A stretch of 64,000 nucleotides of DNA from Bugula neritina (taxonomy: Eukaryota > Bryozoa > Gymnolaemata > Cheilostomatida > Bugulidae), in contig CAXIUT010000183.1 in NCBI GenBank assembly GCA_964035545.1, forward strand, positions 124,001 through 188,000, read 5' to 3'. Below the pieces are notes generated by a model. That model worked only from the letters and a program-made list of their open reading frames with translations, searched no databases and was not told the DNA's origin. The number at the start of each line of letters is the position of its first letter. Position 1 is the first letter of the stretch. Both the position numbers and the translations under genes were made by a program. Shown here piece by piece: positions 14,701-29,763 of the stretch.

Positions 14701-17700
14701 TGTAACACATTGGAATATACTACAACATACCTAAATATCCGGTAATATACTGAAATATACTGTAACACATTGAGAAATACTGCAACATACTGAAATACAC
14801 TGCGACCCACTGAAATACATCGCAAAATACTACAACATACTGAAATGCACTGTAACATATTGAAATACACTGCAACACATTGAAATATACTGCAACCTAC
14901 AGAAATAGGTGGTAAACTACTGAAATATACTGTAACACATTGAAAAATACTGCAACATACTGAAATGTACTGCAACATACTGAAATACACTGCTAGATAC
15001 TGAAATGTACTGCAACATACTGCAACATTCTGAAATACACTGTAACATACTGAAATACCCTACAACAAACCACAACATATTGAAATACACTGCAACACAT
15101 TGAAATAGACTGCAACCTACCTAAATATACGGTAATATACCGAAAAAAAAACTGTAACAGATTGAAAAATTCTGCAACATACTGAAATAAACTTCAACAC
15201 ACTGAAATACACCGCAAAATACTACAACATACTGAAATACACTGTAACATATTGAAATACACTGCAACACTTTGAAATATACTGCAACATACCGAAATAT
15301 ATGGTAAACTACTAAAATATACTGTAACACTTTGAAAAATAGTGCAACATACTGAAATATACTGCGACACTTTGCAATGTACTGTAACATACTGAAATAT
15401 GCTGTAGCACACTGAAATACACTGCAACTCACTGAAATATACTGCAACATATTGAAATACACTGCAACATCCTACAACATGCTAAAATACACTGTAACAT
15501 ATTGAAATACACTACAACACATTAAAATATACTGCAACATACCGGAATATATGGTAAACTACTGAAATATACTGTAACGCACTGAAAAATACTGCAACAT
15601 ACTGAAATATACTGCGACACATTGCAATATACTGCAACATACCAAAATATATGGTAAACTACTGAAATATACTTTAACACATTGAAAAATACTGCAACAT
15701 ACTGAAATATACTGTAACACACTGAAATATACTGCAACAAACTGAAATACACTGTAACATACTGAAATAAACTGCAACATACCAAAATATATGGTAAACT
15801 ACTGAAATATACTTTAACACATTGAAAAATACTGCAACATACTAAAATATACTGTAACACACTGCAAGATACTGCAACATACCGAAATACACTGTAACAT
15901 ACTGAAACACACTGCAACATACTGCATTATACTGACATACACTGGAACATATTGAAATACACTGCAACATCCTACAACATGCTGAAATACACTGTAACAT
16001 ATTGAAATACACTGCAACACAATGAAATATACTGCAACATACCAAAATATATGGTAAACTACTGAAATATACTTTAACACATTGAAAAATACTGCAATAT
16101 ACTGAAATATACTGTAACACACTGAAATATACTTCAACATACTGAAATACACTGTAACATACTGAAATAAACTGCAACATACTGAAATACACTGCAACAT
16201 CCTACAACATACTGAATTACACTGTAACATATTGAAATACACTGCAACACATTGAAAAATACTGCAACATACCGAAATATATGGTAAACTATTGAATTAT
16301 ACTGTAACACATTGAAAAATACTGAAACACACTGAAATTTACTCTGACACAATGCAATATACTGTAACATACTGAAATATGCTGTAGCACACTGAAATAC
16401 ACTGCAACTCACTGAAATATACTGCAACATACTGAAAAACACTGTAACATATTGAAACATACTGCAACATACTACAACATATTGAAATACACTGCAACAC
16501 ATTGAAATATACTGCAACATACCTAAATATCCGGTAATATACTGAAATATACTGTAACACATTGAAAAATATTGCAACATACTGAAATACACTGCAACCC
16601 ACTGAAATACATCGCAAAAGACTACAACATACTGAAATATACTGTAACACACTGAAATATACTGCAACATACTGAAATACACTGAAACATACTGAAATAA
16701 ACTGCAATATACCAAAATATATGGTAAACTACTGAAATATACTGTAACACACTGAAAAATACTGCAACATACTGAAATATACTGCGACACATTGCAATAT
16801 ACTGCAACATACCAAAATATATGGTAAACTACTGAAATATACTTTAACACATTGAAAATTACTGCAACATACTGAAATATACTGTAACACACTGAAATAT
16901 CCTGCAACAAACTGAAATACACTGTAACATATTGAAATAAACTGCAACATACCAAAATATATGGTAAACTACTGAAATATACTTTAACACATTGAAAAAT
17001 ACTGCAACATACTAAAATATACCGTAACACACTGCAAGATACTGCAACATACCGAAATACACTGTAACATACTGAAACACACTGCAACATACTGCATTAT
17101 ACTGACTAACACTGGAACATATTGAAATACACTGCAACATCCTACAACATGCTGAAATACACTGTAACATATTGAAATACACTGCAACACAATGAAATAC
17201 ACTGCAACATACCAAAATATATGGTAAACTACTGAAATATACTTTAACACATTGAAAAATACTGCAACATACTGAAATATACTGTAACACACTGAAATAT
17301 ACTGCAACATACTGAAATACACTGTAACATACTGAAATAAACTGTAACATACTGAAATACACTGCAACATCCTACAACATACTGAATTACACTGTAACAT
17401 TGTGAAATACACTGCAACACATTGAAAAATACTGCAACATACCGAAATATACGGTAAACTATTGAATTATACTGTAACACATTGAAAAATACTGAAACAC
17501 ACTGAAATATACTCTGACACAATGCAATATACTGTAACATACAGAAATATGCTGTAGCACACTGAAATACACTGCAACTCACTGAAATATACTACAACAT
17601 ACTGAAAAACACTGTAACATATTGAAACATACTGCAACATACTACAACATATTGAAATACACTGCAACACATTGAAATATACTGCAACATACCTAAATAT

Positions 17701-17880
17701 CCGGTAATATACTGAAATATACTGTAACACATTGAAAAATACTACAACATACTGAAATACACTGTAACATATTGAAATACACTGCAACATACTGAAACAA
17801 ACTGCGACACATTGCAATATACAGTAACATACATAAACATGCTGTAGCACACTGAAATAGACTGCAGCTCACTGAAATAT
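11797..17880. repeat. 6,084-bp tandem duplication, copy 1
   Basis: Identical in layout to 17,881-23,964 at a constant 6,084-bp offset. Marker pairs include A-tracts 14,281/20,365 and 15,143/21,227, and the unusual TACATAAACATGC at about 17,830/23,914. The left edge lies within ACTGCAACATACTGAAAT, which is also the sequence at the 17,881 junction. The unit contains an older internal repetition: 12,557-13,936 matches 16,411-17,790 at offset 3,854, followed by a deletion of about 90 bp near 17,790. The unit is therefore about one and a half ancestral HORs. Two A-tract modules explain the length being 10n+4. Confidence 0.9.
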
Positions 17881-20800
17881 ACTGCAACATACTGAAATAT
17901 ACTGCGAGACATTGCAATATACTGCAACATACCAAAATATATGGTAAACTACTGAAATATACTTTAACACATTGAAAAATACTGCAACATACTGAAATAT
18001 ACTGTAACACACTGAAATATACTGCAACAAACTGAAATACACTGTAACATACTGAAATAAACTGCAACATACCAAAATATATGGTAAACTACTGAAATAT
18101 ACTTTAACACATTGAAAAATACTGCAACATACTAAAATATACTGTAACACACTGCAAGATACTGCAACATACCGAAATACACTGTAACATACTGAAACAC
18201 ACTGCAACATACTGCATTATACTGACATACACTGGAACATATTGAAATACACTGCAACATCCTACAACATGCTGAAATACACTGTAACATATTGAAATAC
18301 ACTGCAACACAATGAAATATACTGCAACATACCAAAATATATGGTAAACTACTGAAATATACTTTAACACATTGAAAAATACTGCAATATACTGAAATAT
18401 ACTGTAACACACTGAAATATACTGCAACATACTGAAATACACTGTAACATACTGAAATAAACTGCAACATACTGAAATACACTGCAAGATCCTACAACAT
18501 GCTGAAATACACTGTAACATATTGAAGTACACTGCAACACAATGAAATATACTGCAACATACCAAAATATATGGTAAACTACTGAAATATACTTTAACAC
18601 ATTGAAAAATACTGCAATATACTGAAATATACTGTAACACACTGAAATATACTGCAACATACTGAAAAACACTGTAACATATTGAAACATACTGCAACAT
18701 ACTACAACATATTGAAATACACTGCAACACATTGAAATATACTGCAACATACCTAAATATCCGGTAATATACTGAAATATACTGTAACACATTGAAAAAT
18801 ATTGCAACATACTGAAATACACTGCAACCCACTGAAATACTTCGCAAAAGACTACAACATACTGAAATATACTGTAACACACTGAAATATACTGCAACAT
18901 ACTGAAATACACTGAAACATACTGAAATAAACTGCAATATACCAAAATATATGGTAAACTACTGAAATATACTGTAACACACTGAAAAATACTGCAACAT
19001 ACTGAAATATACTGCGACACATTGCAATATACTGCAACATACCAAAATATATGGTAAACTACTGAAATATACTTTAACACATTGAAAATTACTGCAACAT
19101 ACTGAAATATACTGTAACACACTGAAATATCCTGCAACAAACTGAAATACACTGTAACATATTGAAATAAACTGCAACATACCAAAATATATGGTAAACT
19201 ACTGAAATATACTTTAACACATTGAAAAATACTGCAACATACTAAAATATACCGTAACACACTGCAAGATACTGCAACATACCGAAATACACTGTAACAT
19301 ACTGAAACACACTGCAACATACTGCATTATACTGACTAACACTGGAACATATTGAAATACACTGCAACATCCTACAACATGCTGAAATACACTGTAACAT
19401 ATTGAAATACACTGCAACACAATGAAATACACTGCAACATACCAAAATATATGGTAAACTACTGAAATATACTTTAACACATTGAAAAATACTGCAACAT
19501 ACTGAAATATACTGTAACACACTGAAATGTACTGCAACATACTGAAATACACTGTAACATACTGAAATAAACTGTAACATACTGAAATACACTGCAACAT
19601 CCTACAACATACTGAATTACACTGTAACATTGTGAAATACACTGCAACACATTGAAAAATACTGCAACATACCGAAATATACGGTAAACTATTGAATTAT
19701 ACTGTAACACATTGAAAAATACTGAAACACACTGAAATATACTCTGACACAATGCAATATACTGTAACATACTGAAATATGCTGTAGCACACTGAAATAC
19801 ACTGCGACTCACTGAAATAGACTACAACATACTGAAAAACACTGTAACATATTGAAACATACTGCAACATACTACAACATATTGAAATACACTGCAACAC
19901 ATTGAAATATACTGCAACATACCTAAATATCCGGTAATATACTGAAATATACTGTAACACATTGAAAAATACTACAACATACTGAAATACACTGTAACAT
20001 ATTGAAATACACTGCAACACATTGAAATATACTGCAACCTATAGAAATATATGGTAAACTACTGAAATATACTGTAACACATTGAAAAATACTGCAACCT
20101 ACTGAAACATACTGCGACACATTGCAATATACAGTAACATACTGAAACATGCTGTAGCACACTGAAATAGACTGCGGCTCACTGAAATATACTGCAACAT
20201 ACTGAAATACACTGCTACATACTGAAATATACTGCAACATACTGCAACATACTGAAATACACTGTAACATACTGAAATACACTGCAACAAACTACAACAT
20301 ATTGAAATACACTGCAACACATTGAAATATATTGCAACATACCTAAATATACGGTAATATACCGAAAAAAAAACTGTAACAGATTGAAAAATTCTGCAAC
20401 ATACTGAAATAAACTGCAACACACTGAAATACAGCGCAAAATACTACAACATACTGAAATACACTGTAACATATTGAAATACACTGCAACACTTTGAAAT
20501 ATACTGCAACATACCGAAATATATGGTAAACTACTAAAATATACTGTAACACTTTGAGAAATAGTGCAACACACTGAAATATACTCTGACACATTGCAAT
20601 ATACTGTAACATACTGAAATATGCTGTAGCACACTGAAATACATTGCAACTCACTGAAATATACTGCAACATACTGAAATACACTGTAACATATTGAAAA
20701 ATACTGCAACATACTGCAACATACTGAAATACACTGTAACATACTGAAATACATTGCAAAATACTACAACATACTGAAATACACTGTAACACATTGGAAT

Positions 20801-23800
20801 ATACTACAACATACCTAAATATCCGGTAATATACTGAAATATACTGTAACACATTGAGAAATACTGCAACATACTGAAATACACTGCGACCCACTGAAAT
20901 ACATCGCAAAATACTACAACATACTGAAATGCACTGTAACATATTGAAATACACTGCAACACATTGAAATATACTGCAACCTACAGAAATAGGTGGTAAA
21001 CTACTGAAATATACTGTAACACATTGAAAAATACTGCAACATACTGAAATGTACTGCAACATACTGAAATACACTGCTAGATACTGAAATGTACTGCAAC
21101 ATACTGCAACATTCTGAAATACACTGTAACATACTGAAATACCCTACAACAAACCACAACATATTGAAATACACTGCAACACATTGAAATAGACTGCAAC
21201 CTACCTAAATATACGGTAATATACCGAAAAAAAAACTGTAACAGATTGAAAAATTCTGCAACATACTGAAATAAACTTCAACACACTGAAATACACCGCA
21301 AAATACTACAACATACTGAAATACACTGTAACATATTGAAATACGCTGCAACACTTTGAAATATACTGCAACATACCGAAATATATGGTAAACTACTAAA
21401 ATATACTGTAACACTTTGAAAAATAGTGCAACATACTGAAATATACTGCGACACTTTGCAATGTACTGTAACATACTGAAATATGCTGTAGCACACTGAA
21501 ATACACTGCAACTCACTGAAATATACTGCAACATATTGAAATACACTGCAACATCCTACAACATGCTAAAATACACTGTAACATATTGAAATACACTACA
21601 ACACATTAAAATATACTGCAACATACCGGAATATATGGTAAACTACTGAAATATACTGTAACGCACTGAAAAATACTGCAACATACTGAAATATACTGCG
21701 ACACATTGCAATATACTGCAACATACCAAAATATATGGTAAACTACTGAAATATACTTTAACACATTGAAAAATACTGCAACATACTGAAATATACTGTA
21801 ACACACTGAAATATACTGCAACAAACTGAAATACACTGTAACATACTGAAATAAACTGCAACATACCAAAATATATGGTAAACTACTGAAATATACTTTA
21901 ACACATTGAAAAATACTGCAACATACTAAAATATACTGTAACACACTGCAAGATACTGCAACATACCGAAATACACTGTAACATACTGAAACACACTGCA
22001 ACATACTGCATTATACTGACATACACTGGAACATATTGAAATACACTGCAACATCCTACAACATGCTGAAATACACTGTAACATATTGAAATACACTGCA
22101 ACACAATGAAATATACTGCAACATACCAAAATATATGGTAAACTACTGAAATATACTTTAACACATTGAAAAATACTGCAATATACTGAAATATACTGTA
22201 ACACACTGAAATATACTTCAACATACTGAAATACACTGTAACATACTGAAATAAACTGCAACATACTGAAATACACTGCAACATCCTACAACATACTGAA
22301 TTACACTGTAACATATTGAAATACACTGCAACACATTGAAAAATACTGCAACATACCGAAATATATGGTAAACTATTGAATTATACTGTAACACATTGAA
22401 AAATACTGAAACACACTGAAATTTACTCTGACACAATGCAATATACTGTAACATACTGAAATATGCTGTAGCACACTGAAATACACTGCAACTCACTGAA
22501 ATATACTGCAACATACTGAAAAACACTGTAACATATTGAAACATACTGCAACATACTACAACATATTGAAATACACTGCAACACATTGAAATATACTGCA
22601 ACATACCTAAATATCCGGTAATATACTGAAATATACTGTAACACATTGAAAAATATTGCAACATACTGAAATACACTGCAACCCACTGAAATACATCGCA
22701 AAAGACTACAACATACTGAAATATACTGTAACACACTGAAATATACTGCAACATACTGAAATACACTGAAACATACTGAAATAAACTGCAATATACCAAA
22801 ATATATGGTAAACTACTGAAATATACTGTAACACACTGAAAAATACTGCAACATACTGAAATATACTGCGACACATTGCAATATACTGCAACATACCAAA
22901 ATATATGGTAAACTACTGAAATATACTTTAACACATTGAAAATTACTGCAACATACTGAAATATACTGTAACACACTGAAATATCCTGCAACAAACTGAA
23001 ATACACTGTAACATATTGAAATAAACTGCAACATACCAAAATATATGGTAAACTACTGAAATATACTTTAACACATTGAAAAATACTGCAACATACTAAA
23101 ATATACCGTAACACACTGCAAGATACTGCAACATACCGAAATACACTGTAACATACTGAAACACACTGCAACATACTGCATTATACTGACTAACACTGGA
23201 ACATATTGAAATACACTGCAACATCCTACAACATGCTGAAATACACTGTAACATATTGAAATACACTGCAACACAATGAAATACACTGCAACATACCAAA
23301 ATATATGGTAAACTACTGAAATATACTTTAACACATTGAAAAATACTGCAACATACTGAAATATACTGTAACACACTGAAATATACTGCAACATACTGAA
23401 ATACACTGTAACATACTGAAATAAACTGTAACATACTGAAATACACTGCAACATCCTACAACATACTGAATTACACTGTAACATTGTGAAATACACTGCA
23501 ACACATTGAAAAATACTGCAACATACCGAAATATACGGTAAACTATTGAATTATACTGTAACACATTGAAAAATACTGAAACACACTGAAATATACTCTG
23601 ACACAATGCAATATACTGTAACATACAGAAATATGCTGTAGCACACTGAAATACACTGCAACTCACTGAAATATACTACAACATACTGAAAAACACTGTA
23701 ACATATTGAAACATACTGCAACATACTACAACATATTGAAATACACTGCAACACATTGAAATATACTGCAACATACCTAAATATCCGGTAATATACTGAA

Positions 23801-23964
23801 ATATACTGTAACACATTGAAAAATACTACAACATACTGAAATACACTGTAACATATTGAAATACACTGCAACATACTGAAACAAACTGCGACACATTGCA
23901 ATATACAGTAACATACATAAACATGCTGTAGCACACTGAAATAGACTGCAGCTCACTGAAATAT
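17881..23964. repeat. 6,084-bp tandem duplication, copy 2
   Basis: Second copy of the preceding unit, with few differences (for example ATACGCTGCAAC near 21,343 against ATACACTGCAAC near 15,259). At 23,965-23,982 it continues through the shared ACTGCAACATACTGAAAT into ACACTGCTAC, whereas copy 1 joins copy 2 at the same 18 bases and continues into ATACTGCGAGAC. This identifies the 18-bp microhomology in which the duplication junction falls. Confidence 0.9.
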
Positions 23965-26900
23965 ACTGCAACATACTGAAATACACTGCTACATACTGAA
24001 ATATACTGCAACATACTGCAACATACTGAAATACACTGTAACATACTGCAATACACAGCAACAAACTACAACATATTGAAATACACTGCAACACATTGAA
24101 ATATACTGCAACATACCTAAATATACGGTAATATACCGAAAAAAAAACTGTAACAGATTGAAAAATTCTGCAACATACTGAAATAAACTGCAACACACTA
24201 AAATACAGCGCAAAATACTACAACATACTGAAATACACTGTAACATATTGAAATACACTGCAACACTTTGAAATATACTGCAACATACCGAAATATATGG
24301 TAAACTACTAAAATATACTGTAACACTTTGAGAAATAGTGCAACACACTGAAATATACTCTGACACATTGCAATATACTGTAACATACTGAAATATGCTG
24401 TAGCACACTGAAATACATTGCAACTCACTGAAATATACTGCAACATACTGAAATACACTGTAACATATTGAAAAATACTGCAACATACTGCAACATACTG
24501 AAATACACTGTAACATACTGAAATACATTGCAAAATACTACAACATACTGAAATACACTGTAACACATTGGAATATACTACAACATACCTAAATATCCGG
24601 TAATATACTGAAATATACTGTAACACATTGAAAAATACTGCAACATACTGAAATACACTGCGACCCACTGAAATACATCGCAAAATACTACAACATACTG
24701 AAATACACTGTAACATATTGAAATACACTGCAACACACTCAAATATACTGCAACCTACAGAAATAGGTGGTAAACTACTGAAATATACTGTAACACATTG
24801 AAAAATACTGCAACATACTGAGATATACTGCGACACATTGCAATATACTGTAACATATTGAAATATGCTCTAGCACACTGAAATACACTGCAACCCACTG
24901 AAATATACTGCAACATACGGAAATACACTGCAACACATTGAAATACACTGCAACATACCAAAATAAATGGTAAACTACTGAAATATACTTTAACACATTG
25001 AAAAATACTGCAACATACTGAAATATACTGTAACACACTGAAATATACTGCAACATACTGAAATACACTGTAACATACTGAAATAAACTGCAACATACTG
25101 AAGTACACTGCAACATCCTACAACATACTGAAATACAATGTAACATATTGAAACACACTGCAACACATTGAAATATACTGCAATGTACCGAATTATATGG
25201 TGGACTACTGAAATAAACTGTAACACATTGCAATATACTGTAACATACTGAAATATGCTGTAGCACACTGAAATACACTGCAACTCACTGAAATATACTG
25301 CAACATACTGAAATACACTGCAACACATTGAAATATACTGCAACCTACAGAAATAGGTGGTAAACTACTGAAATATACTGTAACACATTGAAAAATACTG
25401 CAACATACTGAAATATACTGCGACACATTGTAATATACTGTAACATACTGAAACATACTGTAGAACACTGAAATAGACTGCAGCTCACTGAAATATACTG
25501 CATTATACTGAAATTCACTGCAGCATCCTACAACATGCTGAAATACACTGTAACATATTGAAATACACTGCAACACAATGAAATATACTGCAACATACCG
25601 AAATATATGGTAAACTAATGAAATACACTGTAACACATTGAAAAATACTGCAACATACTGAAATATACTGTAACACACTGAAATATACTGCAACATACTG
25701 AAATACACTGTAACATACTGAGATAAACTGCAACATACGAAAATATATGGTAAACTACTGAAATATAATTTAACACATTGAAAAATCCTGCAACATACTG
25801 AAATATACTGCGACACATTGTAATATACTGTAACATACTGAAACATACTGTAGAACACTGAAATAGACTGCAGCTCACTGAAATATACTGCATTATACTG
25901 AAATTCACTGCAGCATCCTACAACATGCTGAAATACACTGTAACATATTGAAATACACTGCAACACAATGAAATATACTGCAACATACCGAAATATATGG
26001 TAAACTAATGAAATACACTGTAACACATTGAAAAATACTGCAACATACTGAAATATACTGTAACACACTGAAATATACTGCAACATACTGAAATACACTG
26101 TAACATACTGAGATAAACTGCAACATACGAAAATATATGGTAAACTACTGAAATATAATTTAACACATTGAAAAATCCTGCAACATACTAAAATATACTG
26201 TAACACACTGCAAGATACTGCAACATACCGAAATACACTGTAACATAGTGAAACACACTGCAACATACTGCATTATACTGACATACACTGGAACATATTG
26301 AAATACACTGCAACATCCTACAACATGGTGAAATACACTGTAACATATTGAAATACACTGCAACAGATTGAAAAATACTGCAACATACAGAAATATATGG
26401 TAAACTATTGAATTATACTGTAACACATTGAAAAATACTGAAACACACTGAAATATACTTTGACACAATGCAAAATACTGTAACATACTGAAATATGCTG
26501 TAGCACACTGAAATACACTGCAACTCACTGAAATATACTGCAACATACTGAAAAACACTGTAACATATTGAGACATACTGCAACATACTGCAACATTCTG
26601 AAATATACTGTAACATACTGAAATACATTGCAAAATACTGCAACATATTGAAATACACTGCAACACATTGAAATATACTGCAACATACCTAAATATCCGG
26701 TAATATACTGAAATATACTGTAACACATTGAAAAATACTGCAACATACTGAAATACACTGCAACGCACTGAAATACATCGCAAAAGACTACAACATACTG
26801 AAATACACTGTAACATATTGATATACACTGCAACACATTGAAATATACTGCAACCTATAGAAATATATGTTAAACTACTGAAATATACTGTAACACATTG

Positions 26901-29236
26901 AAAAATACTGCAACATACTGAAACATACTGCGACACATTGCAATATACTGTAACATACTGAAACATGCTGTAGCACACTGAAATAGACTGCAGCTCACTG
27001 AAATATACTGCAACATACTGAAATTCACTGCAGCATCCTACAACATGCTGAAATACACTGTAACATATTGAAATACACTGCAACACATTGAAATATACTG
27101 CAACATACTGAAATATACTGTAACACACTGAAACATACTGCAACATACTGAAATACACTGCTACATACTGAAATATACTGCAACATACTGCCACATACTG
27201 AAGTACACTGTAACATACTGAAACACACTGCAACATACTGCATTATACTGACTAACACTGGAACATATTGAAATACACTGCAACATCCTACAACATGCTG
27301 AAATACACTGTAACATATTGAAATACACTGCAACACAATGAAATACACTGCAACATACCAAAATATATGGTAAACTACTGAAATATACTTTAACACATTG
27401 AAAAATACTGCAACATACTGAAATATACTGTAACACACTGAAATGTACTGCAACATACTGAAATACACTGTAACATACTGAAATAAACTGTAACATACTG
27501 AAATACACTGCAACATCCTACAACATACTGAATTACACTGTAACATTGTGAAATACACTGCAACACATTGAAAAATACTGCAACATACCGAAATATACGG
27601 TAAACTATTGAATTATACTGTAACACATTGAAAAATACTGAAACACACTGAAATATACTCTGACACAATGCAATATACTGTAACATACTGAAATATGCTG
27701 TAGCACACTGAAATACACTGCGACTCACTGAAATATACTACAACATACTGAAAAACACTGTAACATATTGAAACATACTGCAACATACTACAACATATTG
27801 AAATACACTGCAACACATTGAAATATACTGCAACATACCTAAATATCCGGTAATATACTGAAATATACTGTAACACATTGAAAAATACTACAACATACTG
27901 AAATACACTGTAACATATTGAAATACACTGCAACACATTGAAATATACTGCAACCTATAAAAATATATGGTAAGCTACTGAAATATACTGTAACACATTG
28001 AAAAATACTGCAACATACTGAAACATACTGCGACACTATGCAATATACAGTAACATACTGAAACATGCTGTAGCACACTGAAATAGACTGCAGCTCACTG
28101 AAATATACTGCAACATACTGAAATACACTGTAACATACTGAAATATACTGCAACATACTGCAACATACTGAAATACACTGCAACATACTGAAATACACTG
28201 CAACAAACTACAACATATTGAAATACACTGCAACACATTGAAATATACTGCAACATACCTAAATATACGGTAATATACCAAAAAAAAAACTGTAACAGAT
28301 TGAAAAATTCTGCAACATACTGAAATAAACTGCAACACACTGAAATACAGCGCAAAATACTACAACATACTGAAATACACTGTAACATATTGAAATACAC
28401 TGCAACACTTTGAAATATACTGCAACATACCGAAATATATGGTAAACTACTAAAATATACTGTAACACTTTGAGAAATAGTGCAACACACTGAAATATAC
28501 TCTGACACATTGCAATATACTGTAACATACTGAAATATGCTGTAGCACACTGAAATACATTGCAACTCACTGAAATATACTGCAACATACTGAAATACAC
28601 TGTAACATATTGAAAAATACTGCAACATACTGCAACATACTGAAATACACTGTAACATACTGAAATACATTGCAACAAACTACAACATATTGAAATCCAC
28701 TGCAACACATTGAAAGACACTGCAACACATTGAAATATACTGCAACATACCAAAATATATGGTAAACTGCTGAAATATACTTTAACACATTGAAAAACAC
28801 TGCAACATACTGAAATATACTGTAACACACTGAAATATACTGCAACATACTGAAATACACTGCTAGATACTGAAATGTACTGCAACATACTGCAACATTC
28901 TGAAATACACTGTAACATACTGAAATACACTGCAACAAACCACAACATATTGAAATACACTGCAACACATTGAAATAGACTGCAACCTACCTAAATATAC
29001 GGTAATATACCGAAAAAAAAACTGTAACAGATTGAAAAATTCTGCAACATACTGAAATAAACTGCAACACACTGAAATACACCGCAAAATACTACAACAT
29101 ACTGAAATACACTGTAACATATTGAAATACACCGCAACACTTTGAAATATACTGCAACATACCGAAATATATGGTAAACTACTAAAATATACTGTAACAC
29201 TTTGAAAAATAGTGCAACATACTGAAATATACTGCG
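23431..29236. repeat. Long duplicated block at 10.18-kb spacing, copy A
   Basis: Matches 33,611-39,415 at offset 10,180, falling to 10,179 after the A-tract at 24,139/34,319 because the later copy has eight A instead of nine. Shared features include the 390-bp duplication, ACTCAAATAT near 24,737/34,917 and the TCTAGCAC variant near 24,868/35,047. The match ends near 29,236, where copy A has lost 250 bp. The 3' half of copy B agrees better with 29,764-33,547 than with 26,230-29,763, so B seems to have been built from a version in which one HOR was skipped. Confidence 0.85.
25399..26178. repeat. 390-bp tandem duplication, first occurrence
   Basis: Two adjacent 390-bp copies (about 25,399-25,788 and 25,789-26,178) share a set of otherwise rare variants: TAGAACACTG, AATTCACTGCAGCATCC, AACTAATGAAATAC, GAGATAAACTGC, ACGAAAATATATGG and AAATATAATTTAAC. 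The right edge is near 26,189, where CAACATACTG becomes CAACATACTA. Because both copies carry the rare variants, the variants arose before the duplication. The length is 39 half-units and contains no A-tract module. Confidence 0.88.
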
Positions 29237-29763
29237 ACACATTGCAATATACTACAACATACCAAAATATATGGTAAACTACTGAAATATACTTTAACAC
29301 ATTGAAAAATACTGCAACATACTGAAATATACTGTAACACACTGAAATATACTGCAACAAACTGAAATACACTGTAACATACTGAAATAAACTGCAACAT
29401 ACCAAAATATATGGTAAACTACTGAAATATACTTTAACACATTGAAAAATACTGCAACATACTAAAATATACTGTAACACACTGCAAGATACTGCAACAT
29501 ACCGAAATACACTGTAACATACTGAAACACACTGCAACATACTGCATTATACTGACATACACTGGAACATATTGAAATACACTGCAACATCCTACAACAT
29601 GCTGAAATACACTGTAACATATTGAAATACACTGCAACACAATGAAATATACTGCAACATACCAAAATATATGGTAAACTACTGAAATATACTTTAACAC
29701 ATTGAAAAATACTGCAATATACTGAAATATACTGTAACACACTGAAATATACTGCAACATACT
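26230..29763. repeat. HOR unit, 3,534 bp (250-bp deletion form)
   Basis: First of two tandem HORs. Offset to the next copy is 3,534 bp as far as 29,236/32,770 and 3,784 bp after it, so this copy lacks 250 bp at about 29,236, where ACTGCGACACATTGCAAT replaces the longer sequence seen at 32,766-33,016. It contains A-tract modules at 28,281 and 29,013 (732-bp pair). The first has G changed to A just before the run, extending it to ten A. Left junction: ACCGAAATAC at 26,227 against ACTGAAATAC at 29,761. Confidence 0.85.
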
